This document shows positions 1-5,534 of a stretch of DNA of 5,804 bases, piece by piece. Made by a program: the position numbers and the translations under genes. This DNA is from Gammaproteobacteria bacterium (GTDB lineage: Bacteria; Pseudomonadota; Gammaproteobacteria; S012-40). The stretch is from positions 1 to 5,804 of the forward strand of contig WFVN01000127.1 of assembly GCA_015491615.1 (NCBI GenBank), read 5' to 3'. Below the pieces are notes generated by a model, which saw only the letters and a program-made list of their open reading frames with translations, did no database searches and had not been told where the DNA came from. The first letter of the stretch is position 1. Each line of letters starts with the position of its first letter.

Positions 1-2
1 AC

Positions 3-1250
3 GCCTCCAGCGATGGTCAGGAGCACCACCACCCACACCGGCCAGCCGGGGCTCACCAGGCCCAGGGCCAAAAAGCAGGCAGTGATGCCGGCGAAGGCCA
101 GCAGCAGGGTGCGGCGCCGGCCCAGGCGGTCGGAAAGCCAGCCGCCCCCGGGGCGCGCCACCAGATTGAGGAGAGGGTAGATACCGGCCAACAAAGCGGC
201 GACCACTTTGGAGAGACCGAACCAATCCACGTAGAACATGGCGAGCATGGAGACCACCGCCAGTTCGGTACCGAAAGTGACCAAGTAGGCCCAGTCCAGG
301 ATCGCCACCTGCTTGAAGCGGTAGCGATGCAGCTCCGGCACCGGCTTCTCCAGGACGTGGCGGTTGACCTGCCAGATTTTCCACAACTGTACCCCGTAGA
401 GGGCTGCCAGGCCGAAGTAGACGGCGTTCGCCATCATAGTGTCGAGGAGGCCCATACCGGCCGGCGAAAGCTTCCAGGTGAGCAGCCCCAGGGCCAGGTA
501 GAGGGGGATGTTCATGAGGGCGTAGAGGACGAAGTCGGCACGGCTGGTCACCTCCATGGCACCGCTCTTCTTGGGCTTGAAGTAGGTGGACCCCTTGGGC
601 GTGTCGGTGACCAGGAAGTAGTACAGAACGCCGTAGGCGATGGCGGCCAATGCCGCCACGGTGATGGCGATGCGCCAGCCATCCGGGCCTTCCACGTTGG
701 CGGCGATGAAGGGCAGGGTGAGGGCGGCGCCGGCGGAGCCGAAATTGCCCCAGCCGCCGTAGATGCCCTGGGCGAAGCCGGTCTGATTGGCCGGGAACCA
801 CTCGCTGATCATGCGGATGCCCACCACGAAACCGGCGCCGATGAAGCCGGACAGAAAACGCAGCAAGGCCAGGGTCTGATAGCTGTCCGCCCAGGCGAAG
901 GCGATGCTGATGAGGCCGCCGAGGACGAGAATGGCGGTGTACATGATGCGCGGCCCCAGTTTGTCCACCAGCATCCCGACGACGATGCGCGCGGGGATGG
1001 TCATGGCCACGTTGAGGATGAGCAGCACCTTGGCCTGCTGGTCGGAGAGCTGGAGGGACTCCTTGATGAACGGCATCAACGGGCCGAGGCCCAGCCACAC
1101 CACGAAGGTCATGAAAAAGGCGAACCAGGTGTAGTGGAGGATGCGGACGTTCTCGCGCTTGAACTCGAAGAGGTTGAAGCCGGCCTTGCTCATGGGGTCC
1201 ACCTGGGGGTCGGAAACGAATCTCGCCCCGCTATGCATGAACCAGGCCAT
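3..1250 (-). CDS. narK: NarK-family MFS nitrate/nitrite transporter, C-terminus cut by the window edge
   Basis: Inner-membrane carrier of the major facilitator superfamily (nitrate/nitrite porter family) that moves nitrate in and/or nitrite across the membrane. My translation of the minus strand gives 416 residues without a stop before the left edge; single-domain members are usually 450-500 aa, so the last helices are missing. Visible marks: the N-terminal FNLFEF...ILHYTWFAFFMTFVVW segment typical of the family; IPARIVVGMLVDKLGPR (residues 85-101) with the TM2 substrate Arg (R88); the nitrate-signature GGWGNFG (165-171); and NLVARPGGGWLSDRLGRR (362-379), carrying the second conserved Arg (R366) and the MFS loop motif. 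The first ATG (1250) has no clear ribosome binding site. ATG at 1193 (residue 20) is preceded by AGGTGG with a 5-nt gap and gives an N-terminus more like known NarK proteins, so the true start may be 1193. It is divergent from nirB, which supports a role in nitrite/nitrate supply. Direction of transport (import, export or antiport) cannot be told from this. Confidence 0.93.
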   Translation of the reverse strand, partial: MAWFMHSGARFVSDPQVDPMSKAGFNLFEFKRENVRILHYTWFAFFMTFVVWLGLGPLMPFIKESLQLSDQQAKVLLILNVAMTIPARIVVGMLVDKLGPRIMYTAILVLGGLISIAFAWADSYQTLALLRFLSGFIGAGFVVGIRMISEWFPANQTGFAQGIYGGWGNFGSAGAALTLPFIAANVEGPDGWRIAITVAALAAIAYGVLYYFLVTDTPKGSTYFKPKKSGAMEVTSRADFVLYALMNIPLYLALGLLTWKLSPAGMGLLDTMMANAVYFGLAALYGVQLWKIWQVNRHVLEKPVPELHRYRFKQVAILDWAYLVTFGTELAVVSMLAMFYVDWFGLSKVVAALLAGIYPLLNLVARPGGGWLSDRLGRRRTLLLAFAGITACFLALGLVSPGWPVWVVVLLTIAGG

Positions 1251-1301
1251 ATTTGTAAATTATTGAAATCCATTTCTAAAACCGTATTTTCTTTGCGTGG
1301 A

Positions 1302-1318
1302 CGCACGTTCTTGGTGCG
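1302..1318. promoter_or_regulatory. Second, weaker NtrC-like site
   Basis: The core GCACGT-TCT-TGGTGC (1303..1317) has a perfect right half and 4 of 6 matches in the left half of the GCACCA-N3-TGGTGC dyad. Its centre (1310) is 46 bp upstream of the strong site and about -175 from the predicted nirB start. The same stretch can also be read as ACGCAC-N7-GTGCGT, an inverted repeat that could equally be a site for another dimeric regulator. NtrC enhancers usually come in pairs, which favours the NtrC reading, but the spacing is not the classical three helical turns. Confidence 0.4.
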
Positions 1319-1331
1319 TGTCTGGTCGGCC

Positions 1332-1376
1332 GTGGTGCCGGCAGTGGTGCACCAAGGTGGTGCGAGCGGGTGGTGA
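1332..1376 (+). repeat. Four GTGGTG direct repeats at 12-13 bp spacing
   Basis: GTGGTGC occurs at 1332-1338, 1344-1350 and 1357-1363, and GTGGTGA at 1370-1376, with start-to-start steps of 12, 13 and 13 bp. The third copy is the right arm of the strong NtrC dyad, and the second overlaps its left arm through a small GGTGCACC palindrome. They may be degenerate NtrC half-sites, a different protein's array, or low-complexity coincidence in GC-rich DNA. Confidence 0.6.
1348..1364. promoter_or_regulatory. NtrC (NRI) binding site, near-perfect dyad
   Basis: The sequence TGCACCAAGGTGGTGCG contains GCACCA-AGG-TGGTGC, a perfect 6-bp dyad with a 3-bp centre. This is the same form as the strong NtrC enhancer sites upstream of enteric glnA (GCACCA-N3-TGGTGC, recalled from memory). 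Its centre (1356) is about 129 bp upstream of the start predicted from the sigma-54 element at 1458..1474, within the usual enhancer range of roughly -100 to -150. It implies activation of nirBD under nitrogen limitation by phosphorylated NtrC. A related sigma-54 activator with the same dyad is possible. Confidence 0.78.
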
Positions 1377-1377
1377 C

Positions 1378-1394
1378 TGCACCGATGGGAGGCG
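1378..1394. promoter_or_regulatory. Possible third NtrC-like half-site
   Basis: TGCACCG (1378..1384) matches the left half of the NtrC dyad in 5 of 6 core positions (GCACCG); the right half GGAGGC (1388..1393) matches only 3 of 6. Its centre is 30 bp downstream of the strong site, close to three helical turns, the spacing expected for cooperative NtrC dimers. On its own it would not be called; the spacing is the main reason to list it. Confidence 0.25.
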
Positions 1395-1445
1395 GGGCGG
1401 CTGTCTCCCGGGACGCTCGGGTGATTGTAACTTCTTGTAAATAAA

Positions 1446-1458
1446 TAAAAAATTGATT
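1446..1458 (-). promoter_or_regulatory. Candidate IHF site upstream of the -24 box
   Basis: On the minus strand the sequence is AATCAATTTTTTA, an exact match to the IHF core WATCAANNNNTTR, inside an AT-rich stretch. IHF often bends DNA between an NtrC-type enhancer and a sigma-54 promoter, and this site lies between the two. However, it directly abuts the -24 element (1458 onward), closer than is usual, and AT-rich DNA makes chance matches likely. Confidence 0.35.
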
Positions 1459-1474
1459 TGGCATCAAGAATGCA
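1458..1474 (+). promoter_or_regulatory. Sigma-54 (RpoN) -24/-12 promoter of nirBD
   Basis: The sequence TTGGCATCAAGAATGCA matches YTGGCAC-N5-TTGCA with the essential GG (1460-1461) and GC (1472-1473) at the correct spacing; the deviations are T for C at the end of the -24 box and A for T at the start of the -12 box. Transcription should start near 1485, giving a leader of about 31 nt before the GTG at 1516. Sigma-54 promoters need an ATP-dependent enhancer-binding activator, and a strong NtrC-type site lies at about -129, so the two signals support one another. Confidence 0.78.
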
Positions 1475-1515
1475 TAAGGGCGGCGAGTCCTGAACGGCAA
1501 CGAACGGAGCCCCCC

Positions 1516-3954
1516 GTGAAAGAGAAACTCGTCCTCATCGGCAACGGCATGGCCGGGGTGCGTACCCTGGAAGAGCTGCTGAAGCTGGCGCCCGACCTCT
1601 ACGACATCACCGTCTTCGGGTCGGAGCCCTACCCCAACTACAACCGCATCCTCCTCTCTCCGGTGCTCGCCGGCGAGAAGACCATCGATGACATCATCCT
1701 CAACGATCGCGCCTGGTACGAGGAGAACGGCATCACCCTCCACACCGGCAGGACGGTGGTGAAGATCGACCGCCGCAACCGCAAGGTGATCGCCGACGAC
1801 GGCACCGAGGCCGAATACGACCGCCTGCTCCTGGCTACCGGCTCCCATCCCATCGTCCTGCCCCTGCCGGGCAACGACCTGGACGGGGTGGTGACCTTCC
1901 GCGACATCCACGACGTGGAGCGCATGATCGAGGCGGCGCGCAAGTACAAGCGGGCCGTCGTCATCGGCGGCGGCCTGCTGGGTCTGGAGGCGGCCAACGG
2001 CCTCATGGCCCAGGGCATGGACGTGTCCGTGGTGCACATCGCCGACTGGCTCATGGAGCGTCAACTGGACCCCTACGCCGGCGAGCTGCTGAAGCGTTCC
2101 CTGGAGGAACGGGGCATGAAGTTCATCATGCCGGCGGTGACCGAGGCCATCCTCGGCGACAAACGGGTCGAGGGCGTGCGCTTCAAGGACGGTCTGGAGG
2201 TGCCCGCGGATCTGGTGGTGATGGCGGTAGGCATCCGCCCCAACGTCGACCTGGCCAAGTCCGCCGGTCTCTACTGCGAGCGCGGGGTGGTGGTCAACGA
2301 CACCCTGCAGACCTTCGATCCGCGCATCTACGCGGTGGGCGAGTGCGTGCAGCACCGGGGCAAGACCTACGGCCTCGTCGCCCCCCTGTTCGAGATGGCC
2401 AAGGTGGCGGCCAATCACCTGGCGCACCTCGGTTACGCCCGTTACGAGGGTTCGGTGACCTCCACCAAGCTCAAGGTCACCGGCATCGACCTGTTCTCCG
2501 CCGGCGACTTCATGGGCGGCGAGGGCACCGAGGAGATCGTCATGAAAGACGCCGGCCACGGCGTCTACAAGAAATTGGTGCTCAAGGACAACCGCATCGT
2601 CGGCACGGTGCTGTACGGCGACACCGTGGACGGCGCCTGGTACTTCCAACTCATGAAGGACGGTACCGACGTCTCCGAGATGCGCGATACCCTCATGTTC
2701 GGCCAGCACCACCTGGGCGATTCCGGCCACGGCGGGGAGAACGCCGCGGCGGCCATGGCCGACGACATGGAGGTGTGCGGCTGCAACGGGGTGTGCAAGG
2801 GGGAAATCGTCGAGGCCATCACCAAGAAGGGGCTGTTCACCCTGGACGAGGTGCGCGCCCACACCAAGGCCTCCGCCTCCTGCGGCTCCTGCACCGGCCT
2901 GGTGGAGCAGATCCTCGCCGCCACCGTCGGCGGGGACTACGACGCCAGTCCCAAGGAGAAGCCCCTGTGCCCCTGCACGGACTTCACCCACCAGCAGGTG
3001 CGCGAGGCCATCCGCGAGCGCCGTCTCACGCGCATGAACGAGGTCATGCGCGCCCTCGACTGGCGCACCGAGGACGGCTGTCCCACCTGCCGCCCGGCCC
3101 TCAACTACTACCTCATCAGCACCTGGCCGGCCGAGGCCCAGGACGACCCCGCCTCGCGCTTCATCAACGAGCGCGTGCACGCCAACATCCAGAAGGACGG
3201 CACCTATTCGGTGGTGCCGCGCATCTGGGGCGGCGTCACCACCCCCGCCGAGCTGCGCGCCATCGCCGAGGTGGCGGAGAAGTACCAGGTCCCCACGGTG
3301 AAGATCACCGGCGGTCAGCGCATCGACCTGTTGGGGGTGAAGAAGGAGGACCTGCCGGCCATGTGGGCGGATCTCAACGCCGCCGGTTTCGTCTCCGGCC
3401 ACGCCTACGGCAAGGCCCTACGTACGGTGAAGACCTGCGTCGGTTCCGAGTGGTGCCGCTTCGGCACCCAGGACTCCACCGCCCTGGGCATCCAACTGGA
3501 GAAGGTCACCTGGGGCTCGTGGATGCCGCACAAGTTCAAGATGGCCGTCTCCGGCTGCCCGCGCAATTGCGCCGAGGCCACCATCAAGGACTTCGGCGTG
3601 GTGTGCGTGGACTCCGGCTACGAACTGCACATCGGCGGCAACGGCGGCGTCAAGGTGCGCGCCACCGATCTGCTCACCAAGGTGGCCACCCCCGAGGAAG
3701 TGATCGAGTACTGCTGCGCTTTCATCCAGCTCTACCGCGAGGAGGGCTGGTACCTGGAGCGCACCGCCCCGTGGGTGGAGCGGGTCGGCCTCAACTACGT
3801 CAAGCAGCGCATCAACGAGGACGACGAAGGCCGCCGCGCCCTCTACCAGCGCTTCCTGGAGTCGCAGAAGTACGCCCAGCAGGATCCGTGGGCGCAACTG
3901 GCGCAGGAGGCCTCCGAGAAGAAGAAATTCATCCCTTTGAAGCAGGTCGTGTGA
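1516..3954 (+). CDS. nirB: NirB, large subunit of NADH-dependent siroheme nitrite reductase
   Basis: Cytoplasmic flavo-hemoprotein that, with NirD, reduces nitrite to ammonium by six electrons from NADH. The chosen GTG start gives 812 aa (E. coli NirB is about 847) and follows GGAG (1506-1509) by 6 nt; an upstream in-frame TTG at 1453 lies within the promoter and is unlikely. Domains in order: FAD fold with GNGMAG (residues 9-14), LLLATGS (104-110), NADH fold with VIGGGLLGLEAA (149-160), and IYAVGEC (271-277) closing the FAD site. Next are two BFD-like [2Fe-2S] domains with complete Cys sets, C421/C423/C456/C459 and C485/C487/C522/C525. The siroheme ferredoxin-like half begins near ANIQKDGTYSVVPR (556-569), and the [4Fe-4S]-siroheme ligands are TCVGSEWC (C641, C647) and GCPRNC (C681, C685). 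All key residues are present with no frame break. nirD follows after one base. The sigma-54 promoter and NtrC site suggest nitrogen-limitation control and an assimilatory role (the equivalent gene is called nasB or nasD in some organisms). Confidence 0.97.
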   Translation: MKEKLVLIGNGMAGVRTLEELLKLAPDLYDITVFGSEPYPNYNRILLSPVLAGEKTIDDIILNDRAWYEENGITLHTGRTVVKIDRRNRKVIADDGTEAEYDRLLLATGSHPIVLPLPGNDLDGVVTFRDIHDVERMIEAARKYKRAVVIGGGLLGLEAANGLMAQGMDVSVVHIADWLMERQLDPYAGELLKRSLEERGMKFIMPAVTEAILGDKRVEGVRFKDGLEVPADLVVMAVGIRPNVDLAKSAGLYCERGVVVNDTLQTFDPRIYAVGECVQHRGKTYGLVAPLFEMAKVAANHLAHLGYARYEGSVTSTKLKVTGIDLFSAGDFMGGEGTEEIVMKDAGHGVYKKLVLKDNRIVGTVLYGDTVDGAWYFQLMKDGTDVSEMRDTLMFGQHHLGDSGHGGENAAAAMADDMEVCGCNGVCKGEIVEAITKKGLFTLDEVRAHTKASASCGSCTGLVEQILAATVGGDYDASPKEKPLCPCTDFTHQQVREAIRERRLTRMNEVMRALDWRTEDGCPTCRPALNYYLISTWPAEAQDDPASRFINERVHANIQKDGTYSVVPRIWGGVTTPAELRAIAEVAEKYQVPTVKITGGQRIDLLGVKKEDLPAMWADLNAAGFVSGHAYGKALRTVKTCVGSEWCRFGTQDSTALGIQLEKVTWGSWMPHKFKMAVSGCPRNCAEATIKDFGVVCVDSGYELHIGGNGGVKVRATDLLTKVATPEEVIEYCCAFIQLYREEGWYLERTAPWVERVGLNYVKQRINEDDEGRRALYQRFLESQKYAQQDPWAQLAQEASEKKKFIPLKQVV

Positions 3955-3955
3955 A

Positions 3956-4282
3956 ATGAGTGAGTGGATCGAGATCGGCAGACTGGAGGACATCCCCGTG
4001 CGCGGCGCCCGGGTGGTGAGGACCCCCGACGGGGAGGTGGCGGTGTTCCGCACCGGCGACGACCGCCTGTTCGCCCTGGACAACCGCTGCCCGCACAAGG
4101 ACGGGCCCCTGTCCGAGGGGATCGTCTTCGACCACAAGGTGGCCTGCCCCCTGCACAACTGGAAGATCGAGCTGGAGACGGGCAGCGCGGTGGCCCCCGA
4201 CGAGGGCTGCGTGCGGACCTATCCGGTGGAGGTGTCCGCCGAGGGGGTGGTGCGCCTGTGCCTGGCGCAGGCGGCGGCCTGA
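3956..4282 (+). CDS. nirD: NirD, Rieske-type small subunit of nitrite reductase
   Basis: This 108-aa partner of NirB is thought to help pass electrons within, or stabilise, the NADH-nitrite reductase. It is a single small Rieske [2Fe-2S] domain. All four cluster ligands are visible: C45-P-H47 (in NRCPHKDGPLSEG) and C64-P-L-H67 (in VACPLHNWKIEL). E. coli NirD has lost these ligands, whereas assimilatory NasE/NasG-type subunits keep them, so this protein probably carries a working cluster. The ATG begins one base after the nirB stop, pointing to translational coupling; only a weak ribosome binding site (AGG about 12 nt upstream) precedes it. It is the last gene of the operon: the next gene converges with one base between the stop codons. 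Confidence 0.95.
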   Translation: MSEWIEIGRLEDIPVRGARVVRTPDGEVAVFRTGDDRLFALDNRCPHKDGPLSEGIVFDHKVACPLHNWKIELETGSAVAPDEGCVRTYPVEVSAEGVVRLCLAQAAA

Positions 4283-4283
4283 G

Positions 4284-5078
4284 TCACTCGAGGATGGTGA
4301 CCGCATCGCCCACCCGCAGGCGTCCGGGTCCCTCGTGCACCAGGTTCTGGCCGAAGTAGATCTTGTTGTTCCGCAGGCGGTAGGTGGCCAGGGTGCGCAG
4401 GGGCTCCTGGCCCACCACCTCGCCCCGGTCCGGATCGACGGTGGTGACGATGCAGCGGGAACAGGGCTTGACTACGCGCAGGGTGATGCCGCCGATGCGG
4501 ATGCGACGCCACTGGTCCTCGGCGAAGGGCTCTGCGCCGGCCACCACCAGATTGGGGCGGAAACGGCGCATGGGCACCGGCTGTTGCAGACGGGCGTTGA
4601 GATCGGCCAGGGAGCCCTCGCCGATGAGGAGCAGGGGGAAGCCGTCGGTGAAGGCGGTGCGTGCATCCGGGGCGTAGTCCGGATCCACCGCCCGCGCCGT
4701 GCCCTCGGGCAGGCGCACCAAGTGGCAGGGGCGGCCCACGGCCTCGCTCAGCCAGGCGTCCACCTCCGCTCCCAGCGGCACGGCGGGGACCGTGTCGCCC
4801 CAGACGGTGACCGGACGGGTCGCCGCCTCCGGTGCCGGGACGGGCACGGTGAAGGGCGGCAGGCGCGGGTGGGTGAGGGTGAGCTGGCCGCCGGGGTCAA
4901 GGCGCGGGCGGACGCGGGCCATGGCCGGCACCTGGCGCTGGGTGAGGAAGCGGCCGGACTCGTCCACCACCATCCAGCGCCGGTCCCATGCCAGGCCGAG
5001 GTCGTCCAGGTCCCAGGCGTCCACGTCGATTCCGCCCAGGGACTTCACCGGATAGATCGTGATGCCGGAGAGGTGCAC
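4284..5078 (-). CDS. MOSC-domain protein (YcbX-like), N-terminal beta-barrel plus MOSC
   Basis: This 264-aa soluble protein starts at GTG (5078), preceded by GAGGAG with a 5-nt gap. The N-terminal part (about 1-115: ITIYPVKSLGG, WDRRWMVVDESGRFLTQRQ) is the MOSC N-terminal beta-barrel domain, and the rest is a MOSC domain with MRRFRPNLVV (170-179) and KPCSRC (204-209). A Cys in this position is the expected molybdenum-cofactor ligand or sulfur carrier; C206 and C209 are the candidates. Relatives such as E. coli YcbX and the mARC proteins reduce N-hydroxylated compounds with molybdenum cofactor. It lacks the C-terminal ferredoxin domain found in YcbX, so its electron donor would have to be separate. 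It lies 9 bp downstream of the DUF3592 gene, whose stop codon overlaps its ribosome binding site, and it is the last gene of this unit. Exact substrate unknown. Confidence 0.88.
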   Translation of the reverse strand: MHLSGITIYPVKSLGGIDVDAWDLDDLGLAWDRRWMVVDESGRFLTQRQVPAMARVRPRLDPGGQLTLTHPRLPPFTVPVPAPEAATRPVTVWGDTVPAVPLGAEVDAWLSEAVGRPCHLVRLPEGTARAVDPDYAPDARTAFTDGFPLLLIGEGSLADLNARLQQPVPMRRFRPNLVVAGAEPFAEDQWRRIRIGGITLRVVKPCSRCIVTTVDPDRGEVVGQEPLRTLATYRLRNNKIYFGQNLVHEGPGRLRVGDAVTILE

Positions 5079-5083
5079 GGGGT

Positions 5084-5089
5084 CTCCTC
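5084..5089 (-). promoter_or_regulatory. Ribosome binding site fixing the GTG start of the MOSC gene
   Basis: GAGGAG on the minus strand, 5 nt before the GTG at 5078. It overlaps the stop codon (5088-5090) of the preceding gene, which suggests coupled translation. It supports the GTG choice; no ATG lies nearby in frame. Confidence 0.7.
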
Positions 5090-5519
5090 AGTGGAAGATG
5101 AGCGCCAAGGCCCCGCCGACGGCCGTCACCAGACCGGCGGCGAGGATCATCCAGTCGTCGTGGGCGCTGGGTTCCAGGGTGGCGTGGGAAGGGTCGGCCG
5201 GGTCGTAGTAGACGGTCACCTCCCGCCCCACCGGGTATTTCTTCAGGTACGATTCGGTGAACTCGGGCAGGGGGTGGGTCCCCGGCGGAAACTCGAACAC
5301 CCGTCGGTACTCGCGCCCGTCCACCCGGTAGGCGAACTCGATGTGGGGCAGCAGGTCGTTGTCCCGCTTGCCGGGCCGGCTCGCGACGATGGTACCGGTC
5401 ACCGAGGGCCACTCGCCCTGGGCACGGGAACGTTGCAACACGCGCCAGCCCCACAGGCTGACGCCGATGCCGGCGAGGGTGACGGCGGAGAAGATGAAGA
5501 CGTTGGGATTGACGTTCAT
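5088..5519 (-). CDS. DUF3592 small membrane protein
   Basis: This 143-aa protein has two predicted membrane helices, at about residues 7-25 (FIFSAVTLAGIGVSLWGW) and 123-142 (WMILAAGLVTAVGGALALIF). They enclose a beta-rich domain of about 95 residues containing EWPSVTGTIVAS (36-47), HIEFAYRVDGREYRR (59-73) and a VTVYYDPADPSHATLEP stretch (101-117). This layout and the WPxVxGTI...FxYxVxGxxY...VxYxPxxPxxxxLEP pattern are those of DUF3592, a family of unknown function; the middle domain probably lies on the periplasmic side or acts as a membrane-anchored module. No clear ribosome binding site precedes the ATG at 5519; the gene begins 15 bp after the cytochrome stop codon and is probably translated from the same message. 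No function is proposed. Confidence 0.82.
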   Translation of the reverse strand: MNVNPNVFIFSAVTLAGIGVSLWGWRVLQRSRAQGEWPSVTGTIVASRPGKRDNDLLPHIEFAYRVDGREYRRVFEFPPGTHPLPEFTESYLKKYPVGREVTVYYDPADPSHATLEPSAHDDWMILAAGLVTAVGGALALIFH

Positions 5520-5534
5520 GGGCGGTTATCGTGG

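Larger units (their letters stand above)
1251..1515. promoter_or_regulatory. Divergent narK-nirB control region
   Basis: This 265-bp non-coding spacer lies between the divergent transporter and nitrite reductase genes. It has two AT-rich ends (about 1251-1293 and 1423-1459) around a GC-rich middle containing four GTGGTG direct repeats and NtrC-type dyads. A sigma-54 promoter toward nirB is readable at its right end. I could not pick out a convincing promoter toward narK: the minus strand upstream of 1250 is AT-rich, but has neither a -24/-12 element at correct spacing nor a good -35/-10 pair. TTGTAAAT occurs at both AT-rich ends (1253-1260 and 1435-1441/2), and TTGTAA is repeated 10 bp apart at 1425 and 1435; the meaning of these is unknown. 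Confidence 0.8.

Noticed and set aside
1301..1319. ACGCAC-N7-GTGCGT as an RNA hairpin of a NasT/NasR-type antitermination leader for narK
   Set aside because: The loop is 7 nt, not the hexaloop expected for ANTAR targets; there is no paired second hairpin or terminator, and the stretch is better read as a DNA operator.
1325..1340. Sigma-54 promoter toward narK (CGGCAC on the minus strand)
   Set aside because: The -24-like hexamer is good, but the -12 box lacks the GC dinucleotide.
327..1376. Plus-strand reading frame (349 codons) opposite narK
   Set aside because: It is a low-complexity Gly/Glu/His-rich shadow of the recognisable transporter on the other strand.
1453..1467. FNR/DNR site TTGAT...ATCAA
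   Set aside because: The spacer is 5 bp, not the 4 bp required by the FNR consensus, and the right arm is explained by the sigma-54 element. Not annotated as a site; kept only as a finding.
1453..1515. TTG at 1453 as the nirB start, adding 21 residues
   Set aside because: It sits inside the sigma-54 promoter and upstream of the predicted transcript start, and the added residues do not resemble NirB. GTG at 1516 has a good ribosome binding site.
1276..3402. Long minus-strand reading frame (708 codons) opposite nirB
   Set aside because: It is antisense to a clear nirB, its His/Gly/Ala/Val-rich sequence is a typical artefact of GC-rich codon bias, and it resembles no family.
2343..3959. Plus-strand frame (538 codons) within nirB
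   Set aside because: It is Arg/Pro/Gly/His-rich and out of frame with nirB, whose cofactor motifs are all intact in the real frame.
4283..4301. Possible terminator hairpin GTCAC...GTGAC after nirD
   Set aside because: The stem is only 5 bp with a 9-nt loop and no T-tract, and it lies within the end of the convergent gene.
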